Below, piece after piece: positions 40,301 through 54,300 of a DNA stretch of 64,000 nucleotides. Source of the stretch: Mycteria americana (lineage: Eukaryota; Chordata; Aves; Ciconiiformes; Ciconiidae); assembly GCF_035582795.1 (NCBI RefSeq), contig NC_134367.1:121856562-121920561 (forward strand), read 5' to 3'. The notes under the pieces are model-generated. The model was given only the letters and a program-made list of their open reading frames with translations, was not told the origin of the DNA and searched no databases. Each line of letters begins with the position of its first letter. The first letter of the stretch is position 1. The position numbers and the translations under genes are program-made.

Positions 40301-43300
40301 TCCCCGTTATGCTGGATACTTGCTTCACAAATGGTGGGCTATAAGCTCCCAGGAAATTATTTTTGAATATACACAAGGCTAAAGGGGAATTGCTGCATTC
40401 CTGCTGGCTAAAAGAGAGCCAAGAGTACAGTTACACACCTGGTTGCAACAGTTTAATTATTAGAAAATTGAATTTCACCAAATATATTTAGAAATAAATG
40501 CTGTATTTGCCAGTGAGTCTTCTGATAGGATGACAAGAGAAGCTCCTAAGATATTGTGGGTTTTTCACTTTTGGAATTGGTTTATCTAGTATTAATTAAA
40601 ATCTAGGCATATATTTAGGAGTTCTCCCACTGCCAGTGGGAACTGCTTTCCATAGAGTCCAGATCCTGGGGAAGGGCTCAGGGTCCTGAATACAATATTG
40701 CCCTGTTTCAGAGTCAGAGCTGTGTACCCTAAGTGCGTGCGTGTGCCCTCACACAGACTAACACATCCCTTATTATTTATCTGCTTCAGCCTCTTGTGAA
40801 ATACTTCTACCAGATTCTGTGCATTTTCAGTCCAATTTCTCTGAATGTAATTACCCAATCTTGTTAAAATTGTTTAAATGCGATTAGCCAATGCAATTAT
40901 CCAATAATAGAGCTGGTCCAAAAATTAAAAGCAGCAGAAAGAAAAAGAGGGGAGGGAAAAAAGAAAATTGAGACATTTGCAACAGATTTTTTTTTATTAC
41001 TTTTCCTATTTGACGGTATGGAGGGAACAACCCTCCAAAGCTAGAAAAAGATTGGTTTCACAGTGGGGAAAAAAAACCCTGCCTTATCATCAGAATTCTT
41101 TCCTTGAAAACAGTTTTCTGTCTGAAAATGCTGACCCAGGGAAGATTTTTTGCTGTCTTCCCTGCGGTCCTCTTTAGTCGCCTGGAGACATATGAAAGAT
41201 GGTGTTGTCTGGTTCCACGTGAGCAGGATCAACAGTGGTCAATGTCCCGCAAAGAAAAATGCATCCGGATCCTGCTGGAGCTGGCTGGTGATGCTCTCCC
41301 ATGCAAGACGCTAAGCCCCGGTGATCTCCTTGTGTTCCTGGGGGAATCATTTGGGGATGAAGTGGAAACTTTGCTCCAGCTCTGCAGGCAAATGTGGTGC
41401 CGTGCATAGCAGCATCTCAAAGGCTTGCATACTTCTTTGCCCAAAATAATCCTTCCAAGAACATCCAGTGGTCACTGACTCAGTCTTCACTGACAGGCCT
41501 TGAGGTCGAGGGCTATCGAAAAACTCAGTCCCTTCCTTTGCATTCGGTTCTTCACCATTTTCTGCACCATGGGAACATTAGGCACATTAAACCTTCAGAC
41601 ACCAAACCAACACAAGTCTCCCAGCTCGGTTATGGAGGTTATAAGCCAGCTGAACAAGTCAAGGCTTACTTCTATGCATTCACTTTTTGTTCTTCATTTG
41701 CGTAATTAAGCAACAAACCTGGCTCATAAATTAATATTATTAAAACAAATGAAGCAGTGTAGAGTACACCCTTAACTGTGCAGATCATAGGTCACTCCAT
41801 CTGTACTTGTTTGCTTAGCCCACTCCGGACAAAGTCCTAGCAGATTTTGAGCATTTAATTGTCAACTCTTCATTTTTTACGGTTCACTGCTTGCAAGCCC
41901 CCAGATTGTGCAGACATGGAGAGACAAAGGGCCAAATCCTGCCCCCTCCTGCCCCACTGGGAATGAACTGAATCAACAAGATAGGCGAGCGTGCCACCGA
42001 GGGTGGGACATGGCTGTGCCCGGCTGCTTGCGCTGCACTTTGGATTGAGCAGAAGTAGGAGGCAGCAGTGTTTTATTGCGGAGGAATTTCCTACCTTGCA
42101 AGACCCACAGTACTGACCTCCTGTCCCTGTCAGCTTCATGTTTTCAGCTCAGGGTGGATCTTGCAATTTGCCCTGAACCCTTTCTCTGGCTGTTTCCAGC
42201 TGGAGGCAAGCGGCAACCAGTCTCCAGTCATGGGGCTCGTGGCTGTAGCTCATCCTTGTGCAGGTCCTGGGGTACCCTGGCTGCTCCCCTTTCTTTCTGC
42301 TCAGCACCAGATCATTAGGGGACCGAGTACCACCCATCCACCACTTGCATAAATGTGCTGCAGCACTGGAGGTATCTGCGCTCTCCCTGGCAGCACACAT
42401 GGTCCCATGGAGGAGAATTGATAAGAACCCAATCATTTAATTTTGGGGAGGGAAACCAGGGAGATCAAAGTGACCTGCACTCCTGTCTTAGCCACGTGTC
42501 TCCTGGCCATGCTGGGGTGAAAATGCCACAAAGCTTTTGCAGGCAGATCTCTGACCCCTTCGTTAGCCAGGCCCAGCTGAACGTCTGCTTTCCTGCCTCG
42601 TTAGGAGCTGTGGCCCCTGCACAGGTAAGTCAGGATTCAGGATGGATGCCAGGAAGGGCAAACTCCAAACACCAGTATTTTTCTGTGCCCCAAGGGCGTA
42701 GGTGAGACAGTGCATCTCCTGGCTTGAAGTGGATATTGTTACTGGAATTTGGGATTCCTTTTGGATTAAGCATCATGCAGTGCTCACAAGGCTCCACTTA
42801 GCCGACATGTCTGAGCTCTGCCTGAAAATCTGATTTCCCTGTCATTACTTCTAAAGCTGTGTTTGCCTCTCCTTCTTTCTTTTTTGATTCTTTTCATCCT
42901 GGCCAGTTGTAACATGCATCTCCCTGTTATGTTCTTCAGATGTACTGCTCTGTTTTTACTAGAATTACTAAATAATTCTCTGTGCTCTTTTCTCCCCCTT
43001 TCCCAGTGTTGGCCCTTTCCCCAAATTCCTGGTGCAGGCAGTTTGTTTTCTATGGTTTTGCTTCAGCTGAGCTTGGTTATTGAATGTGCTTTCTTCTTTC
43101 CAGAGAGACTCCTGGTCCAGCCCCTGGGCTGTTTTTCTAACACATTAAGTGTTTCCATGTCTTTCCTCTCTTCCACTCCAGGAAGATTTAGTTTTATCCT
43201 TCAAAAAAGTAGCAGTAACCTTTTACGACTCTACTTCTGGCCCATTTTCTAAGGACACAAGGTGTATTTAATAGTGCTATGCGTGGGTATGTATATGTCT

Positions 43301-46300
43301 ACCTGTCGATTCCCTCATACCTTGAACCTATTGGCCAAATTCAGTGAAGGTGGACTCAAAGACTTCAGGTTCTGAAACGTCTCATGAATATGTGTGAGTG
43401 AGCAAGCAAAGAAGATGCTCTGTGTTCTCTAACCAAACAGCAGAATAGATACTGTGGGTTTGGGGGGAAAAGCTCAAAAATATGACCCAAGGGCTCCAGA
43501 TCCAAAGGCAAATGAAGAACATGCACTTATTTTTCTTTTAAACCCCGTGCTTTTTAAACCATAAAGTCTTGTGATTTTGGAGGGACCAGACTCATGACTT
43601 TTAAACCCTTGGGTATGAAAGCAGTGATGTTGGAGTCTCCTTGCAGCCAAGAGTAGCCAATAGACCATCGCAACCCCACGAGGGTATCGCCTCGCCTCCT
43701 CCTTCGTGCTGGTTCCCTGCCAAGCTGTTCCTAGAGGCAGGAAAGCAACGCTCCCAGCCTGGAGCTATGCTTTTGCCTCCGAATGTGGTACAGGTCCAGG
43801 GAGGGGACAGCATGGGACAAAGCAGATCGAAGAGCTGGACGTACTGGGTAACCTTGGGCAAGTCGCTTTACCTCCTCATGCCTCTGCTTCTCTTCTCACC
43901 CCTTGATGGTAGGACTTTTCCCTGCCGTGTCTGTACAGCACCTACCACTACAGGGTTCCCACCAAGTTGTGCCCTGCAGGGAGGGACTGCATCGGGTCCT
44001 AAAAAGTAATAGTTACGGGCACAGCAATCTCATTCAAGGTCCACGAGATCAGCATCTCTGTAGAGAGCAAAGGGGATAGCCTGGCTTGTAGGAGGCATTT
44101 CCCGGGGCTTTGTACCTTGGATGGGTGCCCCTTGGCTAGGGTTTGTCTCACAGGCACTCTTCCCAAACAGCTCCAAGGGGATAAGAAGATGAGGTGGGGA
44201 AAAGGAAAGAAATGGAAGAGCAGGAGGGAAAGGAAGACAGAAATTGGGAGACAGAAAGCAGGAGACAGCTTTCTTGTCTGTTGGAACAGGTAGCTGCTGT
44301 CTCAGGGCTAAATATTCCCATGTGAAGACTGAAAAGCTTCCCTATCCCCAGCCTCCTGCGTGCACAGACCCCACACGAGCAGCCAGCGTGGAGAAGGTCG
44401 GCATTGCTCCCTGCTGAGGAGTACAGCTGAAAACAGCCACATTTGCTTCCTTTAGGAGTTCAAGTCACTCCCTTTAAGGTCCAATAATTCAAGGAGAGCT
44501 TTTCCAGGGTGTGCATTTGCCTTCCTTCCCAACCGTATTTGGCCGCAAAATGGGTGTTTTACCTACAGTTCCCACACGAAGAGACCCCCTTAGCTGTAAC
44601 CCAGCTTCTCCCTCCCTGCAGACAGCTATTTACAGGATTTCAATGGGTAGGTCTGAAACGACTCCATGTCCAGAATCGCCACTGCCAAAGGAAGGAGATG
44701 GGGATCTTTGCAACAGGCTTTAATAATCTTCCTGTTGCTCTGGCTGGCAGCTTTCGGCATGCGTCCCACATTCTTCAGTAGCCCTTTCCTTAGCAATGAA
44801 TAGGCTTTTAGCGCGCTCTCATAATGGTTTCTTTTCCTGTGGCACTCAGAAAAAGCTTTCAGCCTGCTCCAGCTGCCGCCTCTGCTGCCTTTCCTTATCC
44901 ACCAGAAAGATGCAGTGGCTCTGCTCAGCATATCCTCTGCCACTAATAGAGCCACTCTTTCACCTCTGAAAAGAGGTGGCATGTGAGCAAGGGGTGGAGG
45001 ATGGCTTTGCCTCTGTTTATTTTCCTTAAGCTCCTTAAGCAAGCTGGGGGTTACAAGGCTGAGTTAGGACCTCTTCACCCCCCGCAAGAAGCACGCGTGC
45101 CCTGTGGGTCAGCAGCCCCCATGCAGGATCAGGGGGCTTCAGCCTGGGGCTGCCGCCCCGCTCTGTGGCTGCACCGTGCCAGAGACTGAACTTTCATCCC
45201 CCGATGCAGGAGGTCTTGGCTCTGATTTAAGGCAGGTGGAAAGTGCATGCTCCTCCCGTCTTGTTTTTCTCATTGTAATTCCCAGCGGGGCTGTTACTCC
45301 AAAACCTGCAGTGACAGGACTCTTACACAGCCACAGTAGTGTGTAATCTGCTCTGCGTGGGTATGTTGTTGTTTGGTTTTTTTCTCCTGGATTTGATAAT
45401 GATGCTACTTGATTAGAGAATGAAAATTGCTTTAGTTCAGGCTAATAAAAGGGCCTTTGGAGGTCCCAGCAGTTATCTCAGACACCTACATTAGCAGGTA
45501 GCCTAGACAGCTTTGAAAATTGTACAATAGATAACGTAAGCTCAGACTCTCAAAGGCTTTGAGATCAATGAGAATTACAACCCCCAGAAAAGCATTAGGT
45601 ACCTATGTACTTTTCTAGGTCTGGCTAAGAAATGCATCTGAAACTGTGGACTTTGGCAGCAAAAAGCTCATTTTCCGTGATGCAAACACGATGGGAGGAA
45701 AGGGAGAGAGTGGCAATGCAACACGCTGCTGTGACTTCTCGAGAATTTAAGGTTATTTTCATACTAACCTGCAGTCTCACTACATGAGTTTCTGTGTTTC
45801 CTCTTTCTCTTAATTTTGGTTTTTTATTTCGCTGCCCAGGAAAGCACTGAGTATGTGTTTACCATTTTCCTTATGCATATGTGACTCCCCCACATTTATT
45901 TATATGTATCTTTTCAGGATTAAAGAGAAAATCTACATCCCCCCTTTCTCTGACATTAGGACAACTACTTTGTGATTCACACGGAGAGTTGGGACAACAG
46001 TGGACACAAGATAAGTTTTAGCCTGGTTCCTAAAAAATTGTACATTGGCACATGCACTGGGAGATGTGTCTCTGTGTGGCTCCATCTGTCCACCCCTCAT
46101 TAAAAACTCTTGATTCCAGCATGCAGTTTCACCGAAATTTCACCGAAGGGGGGAGATCTCACAGTAAGTGTATTTCTGTGAGTTTCATAAAAATAGGCAG
46201 ATTGGCTGAAGAGAAACCTCCACGGAGGAGCTGTGTGAGATTACCCCTGAGCAGAAATCTGAGGATTCACAGCCTCAGAGACCTCATTAGACAGGCTGAT

Positions 46301-46938
46301 GCCAGGAGATGCCTAAAACCTCGTTAGATGGTCTTAGGCATCTCCTGGGCCTGAATGCCAAATTCCCTTCATCACAAAGGAGGGAATTGCACTCGGTGGC
46401 TGAACGGCAGCAGCCTCAGAGGACAGAAGCAAAGAAGCTGTAACACTTCCCTAAACCCGTATTTCACAGATATAGCAAACACAGCAAGTTTTTAGTGGTT
46501 TGATACTTTACACAGGAAGTTAATATACCCACTTGGTGAATCAACCAAGTCAGAACACGTCGCTGGCCAGATGCCATCTTCTGCAGTAGGTCAGATACAG
46601 TTCTGGTAGCTACCTGCCTCTCACTGCCCTAGAAGAGATTTATACAGTCCTGGGGTTTTGGCATAAATGACCAAGTACTTCTTTTCTTCAGCTGTCTCCA
46701 CTTCTTATACCAATCAGGTATAAACTTAGTTTTTCAGGGTGGAGGGGAGGGCTCTACGCTGAACACTGACATAAACATTATTTTGGATACGGCTGATGAT
46801 GAAGTATAGCTGTTGCAGTAACACTGCCTCTGACAATCTGAGGCAAAGAAGTGTGGTGCTAAAATAACAGTCTGAAAAATGGAAGTACCTGCTTTCTCCT
46901 CAGCACTTTTACTCCTGGTACAGTATTACAGCAACACG

Positions 46939-46953
46939 CACACACACACACAC
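46939..46953. repeat. (CA)n microsatellite
   Basis: About seven and a half perfect CA units. Confidence 0.95.
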
Positions 46954-49900
46954 GGAGCAATTGCTCTTTGCTCTGGGCTGGTTACTTTTCTGCCTAATCC
47001 ATGCACAGCCGTCGGGGGCCTTGTAACTACTGGCCGTGCTTGAATCTGCAGCCATGGACCTTGGCAGCAATGCATGTAGCAGTGTTACTGCTGAATCGCA
47101 GCATCAAGTAGGGAAACAACTTCTCTGGTCGTAATGGGCTGCCTTCGTTAGCTCCTGCCTGCTGACTCTGCTGCCTTGGCAGTAGCTGGCAGGGGAGAGA
47201 GGAGTTTCATCAATCATCAATCATCTATCATCAATCTGCACCACGCTCTTGTGCTCTGGTCTCAAGGGGTACAGAAGAACCAGGAAAGGTGCAGAGGGTG
47301 ACAAAAGCATGCGGTGAGCTCTGTACGGGACTAACAACATCTCTGGAAAAGAGATGACGGGGTTCAAAAAAACAGCAGACAAATTTGCAGGAGGCAAACG
47401 CGTGGAAGGCTTTTAAATCCAAAGGACTGCACCTGGAAACATCTGAGCTGCAGATTGTTGGATACTTGGAAAGTATTCTCAGAAAATATCACATGTTCTG
47501 GCTTTGCTTATTCTTATGTTCTTCCTTTCCAGTATGACTGTTCTTACGATATTTTGCTGCTCTTTTGGCATGGCCCCGAGGATCTCTAAAGCTGCAGTTA
47601 CTTCTCAGACCTGTTTGGTCCACATGTTTGCTCCCACAGCCACCTCGTGTGGCCACTGTCACACTCCTGCAGCAAGCTGGGGGCATGGGAAGACATCCTC
47701 ACAGGCCAGTGGGCAAAGGACAGCTGCACAGTCCCCTACGTTCCCTTGCAGAAGCTTTACCACTCCTGTTTGCTGTCATCCCAGTTTACTGTCACCCATA
47801 ATCAGGGATACAGTATTCATTGTCATACCGTAATCAGGGATAAAATGTGTAAGGACAGCGATTCCCCTTGCTGCTTCTAGCCACTGAATCACAACCAACA
47901 TTCAGAAATTGCTCATGCTTTTTTCTCTCCCTAATGTAGCTTTTTATAGCATATTCCATACAGCTGATGTAAATCAAGGCGTGCTCTGCTTGTGTATTAA
48001 TCCTTGAATGCCAGGCAAATCCTCAGCTGTCTAACTTACCCACCTCCTGCCACCAGCGAGGTGCTTTATCAACCCACAACCATGGGAGAAAGCAGCAGGC
48101 ACTTCTACTTGGAGCACTCACAAGTTCTTCATTCAAGCATGTTTCCCATAGTTGAAACCCTCTGAGCGTTTCCCTTGCTTCTTCGGTAGCAAAGCTTCAC
48201 CGTGAGAGGAGATCACACAGCTTGTTTTCAGATCAGCCCAGCTTGTTTTGAAAAGCCTGACCCTGCATTTCCCCCGCGAGCTAGAGGCAACATCCCCTGC
48301 TAGGACAAGATGTCACACGTCCAAGATCTTGAACGTCTGCGTTCATTCTTGCCCTTTTTTCCTGCTTTTCCCCACTTCACCCTCAAAGAAAAATCACAGG
48401 GAGACCCTACAAAGGAGAAAATGCCATTATTCTTGGGAGGCGAGTTGGGACTCTTCTTTTCCAGCATGTACCTATTTCATTTTCTTCATGTTTGTACATT
48501 ATTATGGTTTTGAAAAAGGGGACAACGCACCCAGTTTTAAATTTACTCCTGTCTCAATTCGACTTTGTTTCCAGAGCCATTCAAAGGAGCCTTAGAGTAA
48601 ACAAGGTGTGTGTGGAGGTATTATTCTATATTTTTCATCTTCTTGCTGGTAAAACTGCATGTGCCTTTGGAAGATAAAGTTAAATATTTACCCTAGGTCA
48701 ACCATCCCTGTCTGCAGAGTTTATATTTTGTTGGAGTTTGGGCAAGCAAGTGGTATTTGCAAAATTCCTTGCCTGCCTCTGCTATTAGAAAATCCACTCA
48801 TAAAGGCCTTTTGTTTTCATCCTCAGAATATTTTCGATCAGGTGTGAGAACTTACCTAGCCTGGAGAGACAGTGAATCCCACATGTGACACTGTGGTAGG
48901 ATTGTGATGGGACTGGGTTATTTCGGTTGCTAGCCAGGAGCCTACATGCAGCAGGACCTGAGGAATATTCTTGGGATCTGGCATCACTGAGGGCCAGGAG
49001 GTTTTCTTTCCCCGGTTTCAGAGGTCTTGAAATTGGGCTCATTCTGATAAGTTAGGTGGCTGCATGCCGGTGGCTGGTCCTGCATCCAGCTTGCAGTGGG
49101 GTGAGCAGGTCGGTGGCACTGGGAAGAGCCGAGGAGCACGCTTCATGTTCCTCCCAAAGGCAGGCGGAGAGCATTTCTGTAATGGGGCTGGAGTCAGTCC
49201 AAATTGCTTGGCATCCCAGGCCCAACAAAGTCTCCTTGCCAAGCTAAAGTCTGCATACCAAGGAAGTGCTCTAGGCCTTCCTGCCTCAGCCAGCATGCTG
49301 TGGCTCTTCTGAGGACTTCGTTTTGCCTGGTGGAAAACAAGCTCTCTCCCACATGCTTTTCATGTATTCTCCTCAGAAAAAGGCCACTCTGTAATACAGC
49401 CCCTTGGGACACTGCAGGCTGTCCAGAACATCTCCGTTGGGATGTTTGGGAGCACCTTTTTTCAAGCTTCTCTTGAAAAACACAAATATAAAACCCAACC
49501 CCTTCCTGCCCTCTTCCCTTTCATCTTGCTCCTTCCCCACCATGACTTTTAGGCGTCACTCTTCAAACTACTTCAAATCAAAGCAGTCATGGGAGACAGG
49601 CTGATTGATGATCTCTTTCTAAGCCTACAGAGGTTTCTGGTAGGTCTCCCAAGCACAGGGGGTAAACAGCAGCCATACCCAAGGAAGCTCCTGAAAGCCG
49701 TAGACGACCTTGCCGGTCTTATGCAGAGGGAGATAGCAGCAGGAAGACAGGAAGCGGAGGTGGCATGATGAGTGTTGACTGCACTCCTGCTGCACACAGC
49801 TGGTATGCAGTTTTGTCGGAAACATGGCCCAAGGGCTACGCTAACCTGTGCCAAGAGGGCATCTATCAGGTGTGAGACTTCAAGGAGCTGCAAATAGCTC

Positions 49901-51400
49901 TTCGAAAGCCTTCCTCTCCTCCCCTAGCAAAGAAACTCAAGTCTGATTTCTTTCAGACTTTGCATTGACCTTCCTCAGGTGTGGAAAACCTTCTCCTCTG
50001 TTTCTTAGGGGCTTTCCCACCCTCTGAAACTAATGTCATTGGAGCACTTTTATGCCAGCAACTTAGTATGTGTTGATGTGACCCTATGAGTGATGGAGAA
50101 AACACCCACCAGATCGGTTTATTATTGTCATAGATCATCAAAAGCTAAGGGTGTAGCAATGGCTACTTTATTTCATGGGCTTTGCTCTTTCAGAAGTATT
50201 TGTTATGTATAGTCTATTATGCTTGTGCTTCGTGGTAGTACATAATAATACCGAACATATGCAGTAGGACAGATAGATACTACGTAGTAATGCAGAGTGA
50301 TTCCACTTTTTTCCTTCCCCCAAAACAAAAATCATAAGGCAGAAGCTGTCTTCAATACCTTCATTTCTGGCTGAGATGAGCAGCACTGTGCAGTTAATGG
50401 TCACATCTGACTTTCTCCAGAGATCATAGCTGTTGCTGTCCAGAGGTTTGATTTTATTACAGAGGCCACCATGAAGTTCAGAGCTAGCTCCAGATGTGAA
50501 TGTCCTCAGGGCCAGGGTACATTTATATTTTGGAGGTCAGGGCAGAAAAAAGTAGGATGCAGTTCAGATGCCAAGTTAAATCTCCTCTGAGGAACAAAAA
50601 ATCATCTTGAGTTTGTAATGTTGTGTGAGTATAATATATACAGAAGTCACACAGGGAGGAAAATAATGATTTTCTATGATGTTGTTGTACAGTCTGGTTT
50701 TGGTGAGACCAGCATTGTAAGTCAGGGGTGGGGAGGGGGGGGGAGTCACACGACAGAAATTACCTGAAACCTGGGTATTCTCAACAAATGGTCTAGGTCT
50801 TCTCCATACTCAGTGGAGCACAGTAGATACTCCCATGGGAATTTCATCTCAATGTGCCTCAGACACATCTTTTAAAGGGGGTGACCTTCCCAATATCTCT
50901 ATTGACTATGGAAAAAGCAAGCATTAGACATTAAATTTCTAGCTGGCAACAGCTACATTACATAGATCCCATCCTAAGTGTCCATCCCACTGATTTGCAG
51001 CAGGATTGTGGTACAGGTTAACAGTGGGGATGGATGAGCAGTAGGAAAAAGGAATTGTAAGCCTTTCCTCAGAGAGGTCTCGATATCAACTTCCCTCAAC
51101 AAAGCGGGACCTTTTCTGAGGAAACAGCTCAAAGTCAGTCCTGTGCTCTGCTTGCTTGGTGCTGAAACATAGAGGGGAAGGACCTGATTTCCTTCCAGCC
51201 ATCGAGATTTTTTCATTCCCTTCACTGAGGCTGGAATTTCAAATACCCACCATCAAAAAATGATATCAAGCAGAAGTTGATGGGAAATCAGCAGGACCTC
51301 TTGCTTCCTGGGCCAGTGGTGAAAACTATGTTGGCTGTCTCCTCACCAAAAGCAAAAGGAAAATTTTATTTTATTTAAAAGGAACTGGATTTTTTTTCTG

Positions 51401-51420
51401 TTTTTTTTTTTTTTTTTTTT
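51401..51420. repeat. T20 homopolymer
   Basis: Twenty T residues, preceded by a shorter T run (about 51390-51397) and a CTG interruption. No SINE or LINE body is recognised beside it. Confidence 0.95.
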
Positions 51421-53619
51421 AATTTGTTGTTGCCTGTTTATGATCCCTCTGCTGATTTCTGGAGGAAGCACTCTAGCCCTGTGCAGGTGAAAGCCATTTA
51501 AGACAAAAAAATTCTTCAAGTCGCAATAGTCGGAAAGTCAAAAACCCTAATTTAGAAGCACCAGCGGGATGGACATTGGAAACAGACAGACTCACTCACT
51601 GGAAAGCTCCCAAGATCTACAAGTGCTGAAATGAAAACATGACACAACGGATCAGTCAACGGTTACTACTGAATAAGTCAGCGGGCTTCAGAGTTAATCA
51701 CTGCAGCCATCCATGAACTCTCACAGGGTGTGGAAAAACAGTTAGCTTTGCCTAGAACGTCTTTGGGATGATGCCCATTCATATGGTGGGAGGTTCACAT
51801 ACTTTATTGTCGTCTTCTTGGCAAAAGCCTTGTCACCTGAAGATATGTTAAGAGAAGAAGGATAACTGTTTGCATCAGTGTTTAAATCAGAAAATCAAGA
51901 GGAGAAGAAAGGGACGGGAAATTGGGAATCCGAATTCTCATGGTGTCATTGACCAGGAAGCTTGACTCAAGCATCCCCATGTCAAGGTGTTCTTCACGAA
52001 GGGTTGGCTATCATCAACCAGCCTTAGCACGGGTTAAAAAACATGTAGTGGGATCTACAGTTTTGGAGGTGTGTGTTCCTGCAGGTCATGTGGCTGTTCT
52101 TGTGGCACTGCTCTGAGTGAAGTCAACCCCGCAAGGACATGGGGAGATCCTCCAGGAGAGAAGGAGCCTACTACTGATTCATATGGTGGAAAAGGCTCTA
52201 TTTTAACTCCTGCGCTGGTCTCACACATGTGCTGCTACAGATGAGTTTTCTGATTTAATACCTTCTTCTTGTTCACACTTCCCTGAATTTCTCCCCTTGT
52301 TTTTCAGTTTGCATATGGGAACAGCATTTCTGCTCATTGTTTGGTTTTAGAACCAACTGAACCAGTCTTTATTCTCAAGTGAAACAGAGAATGAAGACTT
52401 CTATATTTTTGTATTTATTTTATAATTTTCTGTTGTCCTTTCTTTTCCCCTTTTCTCTTCCCCTTTTCACGGATAAATGGAAAGAAAAAAGGGTGAGACC
52501 AGGAGAGAACGACAGGGAAAAATGCAAGGAAAAAATGAAGCATGACATTTTCACAAGGAATACTCTCAAAATATTAATTAAAAATCTACTTTGGAAATGC
52601 TTTTGATGGGGAAAGAAACAATTCTTTTGGAGGGTTAACTGATTATTATTCACAAACCTATTCACAAAAAAAAAATTCAAAACTGATTTTAAAAGGCCCA
52701 CATAGCTTTTTGTTCCTTTTGAGGTTGGTGGAATTGAATGTCTTTGAAAGTGTTTGCAGATACTTGCTTTCCTGTTTAGTCTCTGTTTCCTGTCTCTGCT
52801 TATCCTAATTTGGTGGAACATTCATTCCCAGACTTCCACAAACCAAGTGTTCCTCAAAGGGAATGTTATCAGGAAAAAAAAATTTAAAATCAGTAAGAAT
52901 ATGCCTGGTATCTTGAGCCAAATTTCAGTGCAAGAGCAAGCTGCGAGTCAAGACTTTGCATCAGGCTCTGAGGCGGGTGGTGGTGGATGCAGTTGCTTGT
53001 TGGTGGTGTCGTTACCTATTTAGACGGAGACAATTCCCAGGAGCTCCAGCCGTGGTGTAGGGATCTTTGCCTCGTCTATCCACGAGGCTGGAAAGCAGAA
53101 AAGAGTCTTATTAAATCGTGATTATTGCCCCATCATGCCCTGTCAGTCTCTTTAATGAGTCTCGTCTACTTGAAAAACGAATGTGTGGCTGGTTGTTTTC
53201 ACAGCGCGTTTTCTGCTAGGCTGTGCTTCGCTGATGTCAAGGGAATGACCTGAAATGAAGCCCCTTCTAAAATCCAAACATCAGCTGAAGCTCGTGCAAC
53301 TGGCTCCATGAGCAAACACGACGGTACTGTACCTCCGAGGCCCTTGCGGATTTGAAAGCCCCGGGTGTCCTTTATCAGCCCCTTGTAGCGTCAGAGACAT
53401 CGTCTGCTCCTCCGACAACCTGCTTGTGTGATCAGACATGGGTTTCAGCCCGGTCCCTCAAGGAAGCACGCTCGAAGCCTGCGTGTCCGTGCCACCCTGC
53501 CACCGATGAGCCCACAGACCTGCTGGATGGCTTTGACCGTGGGGACAGGGAGCACAGCCACAACCTGTCCTGGTGCAGAGAATGGCTCCTGCCTCTCCGA
53601 GAGGTTCCTGGTGAGAGGA

Positions 53620-54300
53620 GGGGGACATTGAGGGGACATGTGTGAACCATGGGACACTGAGGGGCCATGTGTGAGCTGTGGGGACACTGATGGGGACATG
53701 CATGAACCATGGGGACACTGAGGGGACACGTGTGAGCCGTGGGGACACTGAGGAGACATATGTGAGCTGTGGGGACACTGATGGGGCTGTGTGTAAACCA
53801 TGGGGATACTGAGGGGACATGTGAGCCACGGGGACACTGAGGGGGACACTGAGGGGACATGGACAAGCCATGGGGACACTGAGTGGGACACTGAGGGGAC
53901 ATGCGTGAGCTGTGGAGACACTGAGGGGACATGGGCAAGCCATGGGGACACTGAGTGGGACACTGAGGGGACATGCGTGAGCTGTGGAGACACTGAGGGG
54001 ACATGGGCAAGCCATGGGGACACTGAGTGGGACACTGAGGGGACATGCGTGAATCATGGGGACACTGAGGGGGCATGTGTGAACCATGGGGACACTGAGG
54101 GGGACACTGAGGGGATGTGCATGAACTATGGGGAGACTGAGGGGCCATGTGTGAGCCGTGGAGAGACTGAGGCGGACACCGGTGGGACGTGTGTGAGCCA
54201 CCGGGACACGGAGGGGGACACTGAGGAGACCGCTGAGGGCGCACGTGTGAGCTCGGGGCCGCTGAGGGGGCCGCTGAGGGGATGTGTGTGAACCGTGAGG
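53620..54300. repeat. Minisatellite upstream of SLC1A4
   Basis: About twenty copies of a GGGGACACTGA-centred unit. The basic unit is 30 bp (GGGGACAT, a variable GTGAGC or GCAAGC-CATG segment, then GGGGACACTGA). In the middle it alternates with a 42-bp form carrying an extra 12-bp GTGGGACACTGA, giving a 72-bp higher-order period: CAAGC recurs at 53864, 53936 and 54008. All unit lengths are multiples of 6, which is why long but meaningless frames stay open on both strands. Toward 54300 the units degrade and become GC-richer, merging into the SLC1A4 CpG island. Runs of four G at roughly 10-bp spacing on the plus strand could form G-quadruplexes. Confidence 0.95.

Larger units (their letters stand above)
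31621..53619. other. Long repeat-poor intergenic stretch, no gene seen
   Basis: About 22 kb with no recognised transposon. Simple repeats seen: a 19-bp tandem duplication at 37263-37300, an ATC-rich run at 47209-47236, (CA)n at 46939-46953, T20 at 51401-51420 and scattered A or T runs. Longer frames (for example 39197-39802, 201 codons, and 38311-38751, 146 codons) overlap competing frames and show no domain, signal peptide or membrane pattern that I can support. It may hold regulatory elements or unannotated noncoding transcripts, which sequence reading alone cannot show. Confidence 0.5.

Noticed and set aside
47209..47236. Possible functional array of ATC repeats
   Set aside because: Only a short degenerate run (ATCAATCATCAATC type); it looks like ordinary slippage.
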